Shown: one piece after another, positions 33,815 to 42,209 of the stretch
How the letters are laid out: each line of letters opens with the position of its first letter
Position numbering within the stretch: position 1 is the stretch's first letter
Origin: Pseudogulbenkiania sp. MAI-1
GTDB taxonomy: Bacteria > Pseudomonadota > Gammaproteobacteria > Burkholderiales > Chromobacteriaceae
NCBI RefSeq assembly: GCF_000527175.1
Contig: NZ_AZUR01000001.1
Location: forward strand, 3,993,001-4,057,000
Reading direction: 5' to 3'
DNA length: 64,000 bases
Notes under the pieces: generated by a model
Told to the model about the DNA's origin: nothing
Databases searched by the model: none
The model's input: the letters and a program-made list of their open reading frames with translations, nothing else
Program-made: the position numbers and the translations under genes

Positions 33815-34672
33815 CTACAGCCAGTACACCAGGGTGAACAGCAGCAGCCACACCACGTCGACAAAGTGCCAGTACCACGCCGCCGCCTCGAAGGCGAAAT
33901 GGTGCTCGGCATTGAAATGCCCCCGGATCACCCGCAGCCAGACCACCGCCAGGATGATGGCGCCGAGCAGCACGTGCATGCCGTGAAAGCCGGTCAGCAT
34001 GTAGAAGGTCATGCCGTAGGCACCCGATGCCAGCGTCAGGTTCAGTTCATGCATGGCATGACGGTATTCGTAGGCCTGCAGGCCAAGAAACAACACCCCC
34101 AGCAACACGGTCAGCAGCAAGCCGATGGTCAGCGAGGTGCGCTTGCCCTGGATCAGCCCCCAGTGCGCCCAGGTCAGGGTGGCGCCGGACGACAGCAGGA
34201 TCAGGGTGTTGATGGCCGGCAGCCCCCAGGCCGCCATCGCCTCGTAGCGCTGGCTGATGCCGGGCCCGGTGGACAACGGCCAGGACGCGGTGAAGTCCGG
34301 GTACAGCAGCTTGTGTTCGAAATTGCCCAGCTCGGGCACCGAGATCGTGCGCACGTAGAACAGCGCGCCGAAGAAGGCGGCAAAGAACATCACCTCGGAA
34401 AAGATGAACCAGCCCATCCCCCAGCGGAACGACAGGTCTTCCTTGCCGTGATAATTCCCCTTCAGGCTTTCGCGGATCACGTCACCGAACCAGCCGAACA
34501 GCATGTAGAACAGGATGGCGAAGCCGATCCCCAGCGACAGCTTGCCGAAACCGACGCCGTTGACCGCCAACGCCGCGCCCAAGCCCAGAAAGAACAGCGC
34601 CACCGCCCCCACCACCGGCCAGCGCGACGGCTCCGGCACGAAGTAATGCGTTTGATGCGAGATCGATTCCAT
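33815..34672 (-). CDS. ctaE: Cytochrome c oxidase subunit III
   Basis: 285-residue seven-helix subunit III. HYFVPEPSRWPVVGA, FGWFGDVIRES, FIFSEVMFFAAFF and the C-terminal TGFHGMHVLLGAI...YWHFVDVVWLLLFTLVYW are diagnostic. It stabilises the proton uptake route of subunit I. Two hairpins (33699-33730 and 33764-33786) lie in the 130-base convergent gap behind it. Confidence 0.97.
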   Translation of the reverse strand: MESISHQTHYFVPEPSRWPVVGAVALFFLGLGAALAVNGVGFGKLSLGIGFAILFYMLFGWFGDVIRESLKGNYHGKEDLSFRWGMGWFIFSEVMFFAAFFGALFYVRTISVPELGNFEHKLLYPDFTASWPLSTGPGISQRYEAMAAWGLPAINTLILLSSGATLTWAHWGLIQGKRTSLTIGLLLTVLLGVLFLGLQAYEYRHAMHELNLTLASGAYGMTFYMLTGFHGMHVLLGAIILAVVWLRVIRGHFNAEHHFAFEAAAWYWHFVDVVWLLLFTLVYWL

Positions 34673-34695
34673 GCTCCCTCCTCGTTAAGGGTGGC

Positions 34696-34872
34696 TCAAG
34701 CCGTCACCAGCGACACCAGCAGCAGCAAGCCGCCGATGAAACACGCCAGCAGCAGCAGCGCCGCCACGGCGATCTGCCAGAACCGCAATTTGACGTCCTG
34801 CCGGGCAGCCTGCCCCTTGCGGATGCCGAAAAAGGCCGACAGCACGGCCGAGACGCCGGCCAGCCACTTCAC
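34696..34872 (-). CDS. DUF2970 small membrane protein
   Basis: 58-residue single-helix protein (FWQIAVAALLLLACFIGGLLLLVSLV) with the family motif SAFFGIRKGQAARQD. Starts at GTG 34872, overlapping the ctaG stop (GTGA). This gene is regularly placed between ctaG and ctaE in betaproteobacteria; role unknown, likely oxidase-related. Confidence 0.85.
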   Translation of the reverse strand: MKWLAGVSAVLSAFFGIRKGQAARQDVKLRFWQIAVAALLLLACFIGGLLLLVSLVTA

Positions 34873-35420
34873 GGCGCCCCCTGCCCCGGCACGTCGAACA
34901 CGCTGTAGGCCAGCGTGATCTCGCCGATCTCGGCCGGCATGGCGCGGTCGATCACGAACACCACCGGAAAGCGCCGCGTCTCGCCCGGCTTGAAACGCTG
35001 CTGGCGAAAGCAGAAGCATTCCAGCTTCTTGACGTAGTTACCGGCGGCGGCCGGCAGGTAGCGCGGCACCGCCTGACCGGTCACCTCGCGGTTGCTGGCG
35101 TTGGTGATCTCGTAGTCGACCCGCACGAACTCGCCGCGCGGCGCCTGCATCTGCCTCACCAGCGGCCTGACCTGCCACGGCAAGCCGGCCTGCACCGTGG
35201 CGTCGAAGCTCAGGCGCACCGGCGTCGCCAGCGGCACGACATCATCGGCCATCGTGGCCGCGCCGGTCGGCGCATCGGACTTGACCAACTGGTTGACCCC
35301 GGTCACCTCGCAGATCACCCGATACAGCGGGATCAGCGCCCAGGCGAAGGCAAACATCACGCAGGCGATCACACCCAGCTTCAGCAGCAATACCCGGTTG
35401 TCCGCTCGGCTCGACTCCAT
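34869..35420 (-). CDS. ctaG: Cytochrome c oxidase assembly protein CtaG (Cox11)
   Basis: 183 residues. One N-terminal helix followed by the Cox11 domain; copper-binding cysteines are in KLECFCFRQQ, with PVVFVIDRAMP downstream. It delivers copper to the CuB site of subunit I. Lies 10 bases downstream of ctaD. Confidence 0.97.
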   Translation of the reverse strand: MESSRADNRVLLLKLGVIACVMFAFAWALIPLYRVICEVTGVNQLVKSDAPTGAATMADDVVPLATPVRLSFDATVQAGLPWQVRPLVRQMQAPRGEFVRVDYEITNASNREVTGQAVPRYLPAAAGNYVKKLECFCFRQQRFKPGETRRFPVVFVIDRAMPAEIGEITLAYSVFDVPGQGAP

Positions 35421-35430
35421 GGCCGCGCGC

Positions 35431-37059
35431 TCAGTGATGAGCGCCCCCCGTCAGCGAACGGATCACGCCGTTCTCGCCCGCCTCCACGTGCGGCGCCTCG
35501 ACGAAACTGTGGTAGGGCGCCGGCGTCGGAATCTGCCACTCCAGCGTCTCGGCCCCTTCCCACGGCTTGTGCGGCGCCGGCTCGCCGCGACGGATCGAAC
35601 GCAGCATGTTGTAGAGGAAGATCAGTTGGCCCAGCCCGAAGCAGAACGCTCCGACCGAAGCGACCAGGTTGAAATCGGTGAATTGCAGCGCGTAGTCGGG
35701 AATGCGCCGCGGCATGCCGGCCAGCCCGAGGAAATGCATCGGGAAGAAGGTCACGTTGAACCAGATCATCGACCACCAGAAGTGGAACTTGCCCAACGGT
35801 TCCGAGTACATCTTGCCGGTCATCTTGGGGAACCAATAGTAGATCGCCGCAAACAGGCTGAACAAGGCGCCGGCCACCAGCACGTAATGGAAGTGCGCCA
35901 CCACGTAGTAGGTGTCCTGCAGCTGGATATCCACCGCCGCCACGGACAGGGTGACGCCGGACAGGCCACCGACGGTGAACAGGCAGACGAAGCCGACGGC
36001 GAACAGCATCGGCGTCTCGAAGCTCATCGCCCCCTGCCACATGGTGCCAATCCAGTTGAACACCTTCACCCCGGTCGGCACCGCGATCAGCATCGTGGCG
36101 TACATGAAGAACAACTGGGCGGTAGCCGGCATGCCGGTGGTGAACATGTGGTGCGCCCACACCATGAACGACAGCACGGCGATGGAGCTGGTGGCGTACA
36201 CCATCGAGGTGTAGCCGAACAAGGGCTTGCGGCTGAAGGTGGGGATGATGTGGCTGACGATGCCGAAGGCCGGCAAGGCCATGATGTACACCTCGGGGTG
36301 GCCGAAGAACCAGAAGATGTGCTGGTACATCACCGGGTCGCCGCCGCCGGCGGCGTTGAAGAAATGAGTGCCGAAGTGGCGGTCGGTCAGCACCATGGTC
36401 ACCACCCCGGCCAGCACCGGCATCACCGCGATGATCAGGTAGGCGGTGATCAGCGAGGCCCAGGCGAACATCGGCATCTTCATCATCGTCATGCCCGGCG
36501 CGCGCAGGTTGAGGATGGTGACGATGATGTTGATCGAGCCCATGATCGAGCTCACCCCGAGGATGTGAATGGCGAAGATGGTCAGATCCATGCCCATGCC
36601 CATCTGCGTGGACAGCGGCGCGTACAGCGTCCAGCCGGCGGAGGCCGCGCCGCCGGGCACGAAGAAGGAAATCAGCAGCAAGAGGGCGGCCGGCGGCAAC
36701 AGCCAGAAGCTCCAGTTGTTCATGCGCGCGAACGCCATGTCCGGCGCGCCGATCATCAGCGGCAACAGCCAGTTGGCCAGCCCGGTGAAGGCCGGCATGA
36801 TGGCGCCGAACACCATCACCAGGCCGTGCAGCGTGGTGAGCTGGTTGAACAGCTCCGGCTGCCAGAACTGCAGCCCCGGCTGAAACAGCTCGGCGCGGAT
36901 GCCCAGCGCCATCACCCCGCCGGACAGGAACATGATGAACGCGAACCACAGGTACATCGAGCCGATGTCCTTGTGGTTGGTGGCGGCCAGCCAGCGCCAG
37001 AGGCCCGCCGGCTTGCCGTGTTCGTGCGGGGCGTGCCCCGCCGTGGTGCTGATCGCCAT
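35431..37059 (-). CDS. ctaD: Cytochrome c oxidase subunit I
   Basis: 542-residue catalytic subunit of an aa3-type heme-copper oxidase. Heme a ligand in LTTLHGLVMVFGA, CuB/crosslink region FWFFGHPEVYIMALPAFG, WAHHMFTTG, and heme a3/a ligands in VVAHFHYVLVAG. The D-channel Asn/Asp segment is also present. ATG at 37059 (MAISTTAGHAPHEHG) is chosen over longer frames that lack the conserved start. Confidence 0.98.
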   Translation of the reverse strand: MAISTTAGHAPHEHGKPAGLWRWLAATNHKDIGSMYLWFAFIMFLSGGVMALGIRAELFQPGLQFWQPELFNQLTTLHGLVMVFGAIMPAFTGLANWLLPLMIGAPDMAFARMNNWSFWLLPPAALLLLISFFVPGGAASAGWTLYAPLSTQMGMGMDLTIFAIHILGVSSIMGSINIIVTILNLRAPGMTMMKMPMFAWASLITAYLIIAVMPVLAGVVTMVLTDRHFGTHFFNAAGGGDPVMYQHIFWFFGHPEVYIMALPAFGIVSHIIPTFSRKPLFGYTSMVYATSSIAVLSFMVWAHHMFTTGMPATAQLFFMYATMLIAVPTGVKVFNWIGTMWQGAMSFETPMLFAVGFVCLFTVGGLSGVTLSVAAVDIQLQDTYYVVAHFHYVLVAGALFSLFAAIYYWFPKMTGKMYSEPLGKFHFWWSMIWFNVTFFPMHFLGLAGMPRRIPDYALQFTDFNLVASVGAFCFGLGQLIFLYNMLRSIRRGEPAPHKPWEGAETLEWQIPTPAPYHSFVEAPHVEAGENGVIRSLTGGAHH

Positions 37060-37102
37060 GCTCGTCCTCCCGATTCGCTGCCGCGGCCGCGGCCCCGGCG
37101 CG

Positions 37103-38218
37103 CTATGCCTTGCCACCGCGCGCCGCCTTGATGTCCTTGGGCTGCACCACCTCGCCGGTATGGTTGCCCCAAGCATTGCGCTCGTACGTGATCACGGCGG
37201 CGATGTCGGTATCGGACAGCTGCTTGCCCCAGGCCGCCATCGCCGGGTTCTTCTTGCTGCCGTTGAGCACGATGTCGATATGCGCCGGCTTGTCCTTGGT
37301 GACCATGGGCGAGCCGTCCAGCGCCGGGAAGGCGCCGGGGATGCCCTTGCCGCTGGCCTGGTGGCAGGCCACGCAGTTCTGCTGGTACACCTTCTCGCCG
37401 CGCGCCTTCAGGTCGGCCAGCGCCCACACCTTGTTGGGATCGTCGGCGCTGGCCGCCGCCAGCTTCTTCCTGGCGGCGAGCCAGATGGCGTAGTCCTGCG
37501 GCGAGCGGGCATCGACCACGATCGGCATGTAGCCATGGTCCTTGCCGCACAGCTCGGCGCACTGGCCGCGATACACGCCGGGGCGGTCGGCCTGGAACCA
37601 GGTATCGCGCACGAAGCCGGGTACGGCGTCCTGCTTCACCCCGAGCGCCGGTACCCACCAGGAGTGGATCACGTCGTTGGCGGTGAGCAGCAGCCGCACC
37701 TTCTTGCCGGTCGGCACCACCAGCGGCTCGTCCACCTCCAGCAGGTAATGCGCGCCCTTGGCCGCCGCGCCGCGCTGCGCCTCGGCCGGCGTCGCCAGAT
37801 GACTCATGAAGCCGATGCCGTCGTCGAGGTAGTCGTAGCGCCATTTCCACTGGTAGCCGGTGATCTTGATGGTCATCTCTTCGGCGCGGGACCCCTTCTG
37901 CGCCAGCACCGCCCTGGTGGCCGGCCACGCCATGCCGACCAGGATCAGGAACGGGATCACGGTCCAGATGATCTCGACCGTGATGTTTTCATGGAACAGC
38001 TTAGCCTGGCGGCCGAGGGATTTGCGGTGGCGCAGGATGGCGTAGAACATCACCCCGAACACCACCACGAAGATGGTGACGGTGATCAGCAGCAACAGGG
38101 TGTGCAGATCGTAGATCTGGTGCGCCACCGGACTGGCCGGCGGCTGAAAATTGAACTCGGCGGCATGGGCCATGCCAACCCCGCCCAGCATGGACAGCAG
38201 GATGCGCTTACCGGACAT
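37103..38218 (-). CDS. ctaC: Cytochrome c oxidase subunit II with fused cytochrome c domain
   Basis: 371 residues: signal peptide, two membrane helices, the CuA cupredoxin domain (CAELCGKDHGYMP with His/Met ligands and HSWWVPALGVKQDA), then a C-terminal class I cytochrome c (CVACHQASGKG, distal Met in DGSPMVTKD). Such caa3-like subunit II can accept electrons directly through its own heme c. First gene of the ctaC-D-G-(DUF2970)-E operon. Confidence 0.97.
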   Translation of the reverse strand: MSGKRILLSMLGGVGMAHAAEFNFQPPASPVAHQIYDLHTLLLLITVTIFVVVFGVMFYAILRHRKSLGRQAKLFHENITVEIIWTVIPFLILVGMAWPATRAVLAQKGSRAEEMTIKITGYQWKWRYDYLDDGIGFMSHLATPAEAQRGAAAKGAHYLLEVDEPLVVPTGKKVRLLLTANDVIHSWWVPALGVKQDAVPGFVRDTWFQADRPGVYRGQCAELCGKDHGYMPIVVDARSPQDYAIWLAARKKLAAASADDPNKVWALADLKARGEKVYQQNCVACHQASGKGIPGAFPALDGSPMVTKDKPAHIDIVLNGSKKNPAMAAWGKQLSDTDIAAVITYERNAWGNHTGEVVQPKDIKAARGGKA

Positions 38219-38289
38219 CGCGTCCCCCTTGCGTTCCTTGGCGGCCCAGCCGGGCCGAAGCTAGAGATGCCGGCCTTTTGGCACGCCGG

Positions 38290-38305
38290 CTATTATCGAT
38301 AATAG
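38290..38305. promoter_or_regulatory. 16-bp perfect palindrome upstream of ctaC
   Basis: CTATTATCGATAATAG is self-complementary and lies 72-87 bases before the ctaC start. On the minus strand TATTAT within it is a fair -10 element. A dimeric regulator could bind here; no known consensus (FNR, NsrR, CRP) fits well. Confidence 0.45.
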
Positions 38306-38435
38306 AAAAAAACGTCAGGGAAACAAGAACATGTCATGATGCGCCGCAATATACGATGCGCAGAAACGGCTTCGGCCAACCGAAAAAGGCTGGCCGAAGT
38401 CAGGACAAAACGCCCATGGGGGCTATGCCGGAACC

Positions 38436-39059
38436 TCACCCTTCGTAAGGGATCTCCAACAGCAGCGGCGCGGCGATATGTTCCGTGAGCGTCGCGAGAT
38501 TCTCGGCGTAGGCCGCCTGCTCCGGCACCACGCGGTTGGCCACCCAGCCGGCCAACGGCAGTCCTGCCGCCGCGATCGCCCGCACCGTCAGCAGGGCATG
38601 GTTGATGCAACCCAGCCGCATCCCCACCACCAGGATCACCGGCAGTCGCAGCGCCTGCGCCAGATCCTGCATGAACAACGTATCGGTCAGCGGCGCCAGC
38701 CAGCCGCCGGCCCCCTCCACCAGCACCACGTCGGCCTCCTCGGCCAAACGCCGGTAGCGCTCGCCGATCACGTCCAGCGAGATGTCGACCCCGGCCTGGC
38801 GCGCGGCGATGTGCGGCGAGATCGGCGGCAGGAAGCGGTAGGGATTCATCAGCTCGAGATCGGTCTGGCCGGTGGCGGCGACCAAGCGCTCGACGTCGCT
38901 GTTGCGCCAGCGGCCATCCGGCAGCACCTCGCAGCCCGACGCCACCGGCTTCATCGCCAGCACGCGCTTGCCCTCGCCCTGCCACAGCCGGATCAGCTTC
39001 ACCGCGGCGTGGGTCTTGCCGATATCGGTATCGGTGCCGGTGACGAAATAGCCTTGCAT
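38436..39059 (-). CDS. bioD: Dethiobiotin synthetase BioD
   Basis: 207 residues. ATP-dependent ring closure of diaminopelargonic acid to dethiobiotin. P-loop GTDTDIGKTHAAV at the N-terminus, MKPVASGCE and VEGAGGWLAPL follow. ATG at 39059 (MQGYFVTG) is chosen because the P-loop begins five residues in. No other bio gene adjoins it in this window. Confidence 0.96.
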   Translation of the reverse strand: MQGYFVTGTDTDIGKTHAAVKLIRLWQGEGKRVLAMKPVASGCEVLPDGRWRNSDVERLVAATGQTDLELMNPYRFLPPISPHIAARQAGVDISLDVIGERYRRLAEEADVVLVEGAGGWLAPLTDTLFMQDLAQALRLPVILVVGMRLGCINHALLTVRAIAAAGLPLAGWVANRVVPEQAAYAENLATLTEHIAAPLLLEIPYEG

Positions 39060-39113
39060 ACTGAATCCTTGCTCGAGAAATAGCCATCGTGCCGATCGGC
39101 ACACCCTGGACAC

Positions 39114-39144
39114 GACAAAGGGCGCCCCCTCGTGAGGGGCGCCC
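39114..39144 (-). terminator. Hairpin terminator behind leuA
   Basis: Strong GC stem: GGGCGCCCCcCTC (39120-39131) / GAGGGGCGCCC (39134-39144). On the minus strand it is followed by TTTGTCGTG, a weak T-run. It lies about 57 bases after the leuA stop. Confidence 0.55.
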
Positions 39145-39200
39145 GGCCTGCCAATCAGGATTGCCGATTCGCGGCTAGTAAATGGGGGGACGCGGTAACG

Positions 39201-40994
39201 TCACACCTCGCCTTGCGGATTGACTCGCTCCAACTTGCTGGCCAGCTTGTTGAGCGCGGAAAGATAAGCCTTGGCGCTGGCGACGATCACGTCGGTGTCG
39301 GCGCCCTGGCCGTTGACGATACGGCCGTCGCGCGCCAGACGCACGGTCACTTCGCCTTGCGATTCGGTGCCCTTGGTGACGGCATTCACCGAGTACAGCT
39401 CCAGCTCGGCGCCGCTCGCGGCAACGCTCTCGATCGCCTTGAACACCGCGTCGACCGGACCGGAGCCGCTGCTGACGGCGCGCTGCTCGGCGCCGTGCTC
39501 GTTGAACACGATCTCGGCACGCGGCAGCTCACCGGTCTCGGTATTGACCTTGAGCGAGACGAACTTGAAGTCTTCCTGGTCGATCGCCACCATCTCGTCC
39601 GACACCAGCGCCTGCAGATCCTCGTCGAAGATCTCGCGCTTCTTGTCGGCCAGCTCCTTGAAGCGGGCGAAGGCGGCGTTGAGCGCCTCTTCGCTGGAGA
39701 GCACGATGCCCAGTTCCGCCAGCTTGGTCTTGAAGGCGTTGCGGCCGGACAGCTTGCCCAGCGTCAGACGGTTGGTGGACCAGCCCACGCTCTCGGCCGA
39801 CATGATCTCGTAGGTCTCGCGGTGCTTGAGCACGCCGTCCTGGTGGATGCCGGACTCGTGGGCGAAGGCGTTGGCGCCGACGATGGCCTTGTTCGGCTGC
39901 ACCGGGTAGCCGGTGATGGTCGACACCAGCTTGGACGACGGCACGATCTGGGTGGCATCGACGCGGGTCTCGACGCCGAACACGTCCTTGCGGGTGCGCA
40001 CCGCCATCACGATCTCTTCCAGCGCGGCGTTGCCGGCGCGCTCGCCCAGGCCGTTGATGGTGCACTCCACCTGGCGCGCCCCGCCCAGCACCGCGGCTAG
40101 GCTGTTGGCCACAGCCATGCCCAGGTCGTTGTGGCAATGTGCCGACCAGATCACCTTGTCGCCGCCCGGGGTCTTGGCGATCAGCTCGCGGAAGAACGCC
40201 TCGGTGGCGCGCGGCACGGCGTAGCCGACGGTATCCGGCACGTTCAGCGTGGTGGCGCCGGCCTCGATCACCGCACCGAAGATGCGGGCGAGAAAGTCGA
40301 TATCCGAGCGCAGCGCGTCCTCGGCCGAGAACTCGACGTCGTCGGTGTACTCACGGGCGATCTTGACCGCCTTCACCGCCGCCTCGACCACCTCATCCGG
40401 CGTCATGCGCAGCTTTTTCTCCATGTGGATCGGGCTGGTGGCGATGAAGGTGTGGATACGCCCCTTGGCGGCCGGCTTGATCGCCTCGCCGGCGGCACGC
40501 ACGTCGCGCTCGTTGGCGCGCGCCAGCGAACAGACGGTGGATTCCTTGATCACCTCGGCGATGGCACGGATGGCGTCGGCGTCACCCGGGCTGGCCGCGG
40601 CAAAGCCGGCTTCGATCACGTCCACGCCCAGGCGTTCCAGCTGGCGGGCGATGCGGATTTTTTCTTCCTTGGTCATCGAGGCGCCGGGGCTCTGCTCGCC
40701 GTCGCGCAAGGTGGTGTCGAAGATGTACAAACGATCGCCCATGTTGAAACCTTTCTCTTGTCCCGGCACCGCCGCGGTGCCGCTCAGATAGTCGTTGAAG
40801 TCGAATCTTCTGCCCTGGCTGGCGGCCAGTTGCGCCAGCTTGTTCAACTGGGCGAGCGGCAGGCTGCCGCGCTCGCGCCACTTGTAGATCGCCGCGCGGG
40901 AAACCGGCTCTTCCGGAAACACCGCGTTCAACGCTTCGGCCAGCTCGCTCGGTCCGCCGAAACTGGCGATCAGCCGCTCAATGTCCAATTGCAT
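39201..40994 (-). CDS. leuA: 2-isopropylmalate synthase LeuA with fused N-terminal HTH domain
   Basis: First committed enzyme of leucine synthesis (acetyl-CoA + 2-ketoisovalerate). The conventional enzyme begins at residue 85 (MGDRLYIFDTTLRDGEQSPGAS) and has the HCHNDLGMAVAN metal site, GLGERAGNAALEE and the C-terminal leucine-feedback domain. Ahead of it, in one open frame, lie 84 residues with a Cro/YdaS-like helix-turn-helix (IASFGGPSELAEALN, VSRAAIYKWRERGSLP). ATG at 40994 has AGGAG at good spacing; the internal ATG at 40742 also has AGAAAGG, so a 597-residue fusion and a 513-residue enzyme could both be made. Dyads flank the promoter. I recall a domain name (carph-isopro) for such HTH-LeuA arrangements but cannot verify it here. 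Confidence 0.93.
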   Translation of the reverse strand: MQLDIERLIASFGGPSELAEALNAVFPEEPVSRAAIYKWRERGSLPLAQLNKLAQLAASQGRRFDFNDYLSGTAAVPGQEKGFNMGDRLYIFDTTLRDGEQSPGASMTKEEKIRIARQLERLGVDVIEAGFAAASPGDADAIRAIAEVIKESTVCSLARANERDVRAAGEAIKPAAKGRIHTFIATSPIHMEKKLRMTPDEVVEAAVKAVKIAREYTDDVEFSAEDALRSDIDFLARIFGAVIEAGATTLNVPDTVGYAVPRATEAFFRELIAKTPGGDKVIWSAHCHNDLGMAVANSLAAVLGGARQVECTINGLGERAGNAALEEIVMAVRTRKDVFGVETRVDATQIVPSSKLVSTITGYPVQPNKAIVGANAFAHESGIHQDGVLKHRETYEIMSAESVGWSTNRLTLGKLSGRNAFKTKLAELGIVLSSEEALNAAFARFKELADKKREIFDEDLQALVSDEMVAIDQEDFKFVSLKVNTETGELPRAEIVFNEHGAEQRAVSSGSGPVDAVFKAIESVAASGAELELYSVNAVTKGTESQGEVTVRLARDGRIVNGQGADTDVIVASAKAYLSALNKLASKLERVNPQGEV

Positions 40995-41045
40995 GCCCAG
41001 CTCCTGCTGCGTGATGGGTTTCACGATACCCAGGCCACGACATAA

Positions 41046-41117
41046 TGTCAAACAGAAATGTCTAATTAGATAAAATTCATGTAGGTCGCATGTGTCAAAC
41101 AATCAATTATTAGACAT
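41046..41117 (-). promoter_or_regulatory. leuA promoter with flanking inverted operator-like sites
   Basis: Minus strand: TTGACA (41098-41093), 17-base spacer, TTTTAT (41075-41070). ATTAGACAT inverted copies lie on both sides: ATGTCTAAT at 41109-41117 (plus strand ATTAGACAT) above the -35 and its inverse at 41058-41066 over the start point; the latter is part of the perfect palindrome TCTAATTAGA (41061-41070). Their centres are 51 bp apart, about five helical turns. A second TTGACA (41051-41046) could serve another promoter. Confidence 0.6.
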
Positions 41118-41167
41118 TAAGTCCAATAAAAAGAAGGCGACATGTGGTTCTGTCCCGTCATGGACGC

Positions 41168-41191
41168 AAAAAAGGCGGCCGAAGCCGCCTT
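41168..41191 (-). terminator. Rho-independent terminator of pssA
   Basis: Stem AAGGCGGC (41172-41179) / GCCGCCTT (41184-41191) with tetraloop; followed on the minus strand by TTTTTTGCG. 27 bases after the pssA stop. Confidence 0.85.
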
Positions 41192-41217
41192 CTTTCACAA
41201 CTGAACCGCTCTGTCGC

Positions 41218-41997
41218 TTACGGCTGCGGCGGTGCCGTGCCGTTGCCGGCGTTCTTGCTGCGCGACAGGCCGAGCAGCGCCATCACGTAGCCGGACAGGC
41301 CGTAGCCGACGAAGAAGCCGAACAGCACCAACGGCGGCTTCGACACCAGCAGCAGGATCACCACCACCACCACCAGCATGGCAACGAACGGCACCTTGCG
41401 CCGCAGGTGAATCTCCTTGAAGCTCCAGAACTTGACGTTGGTCACCATGGAGATGCCGGCAAACGCGGTGAAGCCCAACGCCACCCACGGCAGGATCGCC
41501 AGGTCGTTGTAACCGTACTCGTGGCAGATCCACACCAGTCCGGCCACCAGCGCAGCCGCCGCCGGGCTCGGGATGCCGGTGAACCAGCGCTTGTCGGCGG
41601 TGCCGATCATGGTGTTGAAGCGTGCCAGCCGCAGCGCGGCGCCGGCGCAATAGATGAAGGCCACCATCCAGCCCAGCTTGCCCAGCCCGCGCAGCATCCA
41701 CTCGTACGCCACCAGCGCCGGCGCCACGCCGAAGCTGACCATGTCGGAGAGGCTGTCGAATTCGGCGCCGAAGGCGCTCTGACTGTGCGTCAGGCGCGCC
41801 ACGCGGCCGTCCAGGCCGTCCAGCACCATGGCGATGAAAATTGCCATGGCGGCGTATTCGAAGTTCTTGTTCATGCCCTGCACCACGGCGTAGAAACCGG
41901 CGAACAGCGCGGCCAGCGTGAACAAGTTGGGGAGCAGGTAAATGCCCTGGCGGCGGAGCGTCGGTCTTTCCGGTCTAAGGGAGTCGGGAGTCTGCAT
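41218..41997 (-). CDS. pssA: CDP-diacylglycerol-serine O-phosphatidyltransferase
   Basis: 259-residue membrane enzyme making phosphatidylserine. The CDP-alcohol phosphatidyltransferase signature is complete: DGLDGRVARLTHSQSAFGAEFDSLSD. Several hydrophobic helices follow. ATG at 41997 (MQTPDSLRPERPT) is chosen; the frame continues upstream without a conserved start. It is divergent from psd, whose enzyme uses its product. Confidence 0.95.
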   Translation of the reverse strand: MQTPDSLRPERPTLRRQGIYLLPNLFTLAALFAGFYAVVQGMNKNFEYAAMAIFIAMVLDGLDGRVARLTHSQSAFGAEFDSLSDMVSFGVAPALVAYEWMLRGLGKLGWMVAFIYCAGAALRLARFNTMIGTADKRWFTGIPSPAAAALVAGLVWICHEYGYNDLAILPWVALGFTAFAGISMVTNVKFWSFKEIHLRRKVPFVAMLVVVVVILLLVSKPPLVLFGFFVGYGLSGYVMALLGLSRSKNAGNGTAPPQP

Positions 41998-42052
41998 CTT
42001 CACTTTCCGCAGAAGACAACGGCGCCACGGCACCGTTGCGGTTGGTCTCATT

Positions 42053-42103
42053 GAACCTGTTCACGATCGTTTTACCGGCCGCAAAAGGATCGTCAACAGG
42101 TTC
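42053..42103. repeat. Long inverted repeat between pssA and psd
   Basis: 16-base arms GAACCTGTTCACGATC (42053-42068) and GATCGTCAACAGGTTC (42088-42103), complementary at 15 of 16 positions, extendable by TTTT/AAAA past a bulge. Loop about 19 bases. It lies 56 bases ahead of pssA and 107 bases ahead of psd. Confidence 0.75.
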
Positions 42104-42209
42104 TTAGCCGGCTATTGTAACGCGAGCGGCGCGTTCGGCGTGCAACACCTTGCAAACCGCCGCAGTCCGTTCAGCGCGGCCGGCAGGCGAATAGGCTATA
42201 CTTTGCCGT

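Noticed and set aside
40995..41102. Additional 36-residue extension of the leuA frame to 41102
   Set aside because: It would include the promoter and palindromes, has no ribosome-binding site, and the HTH domain begins at ATG 40994 behind AGGAG.
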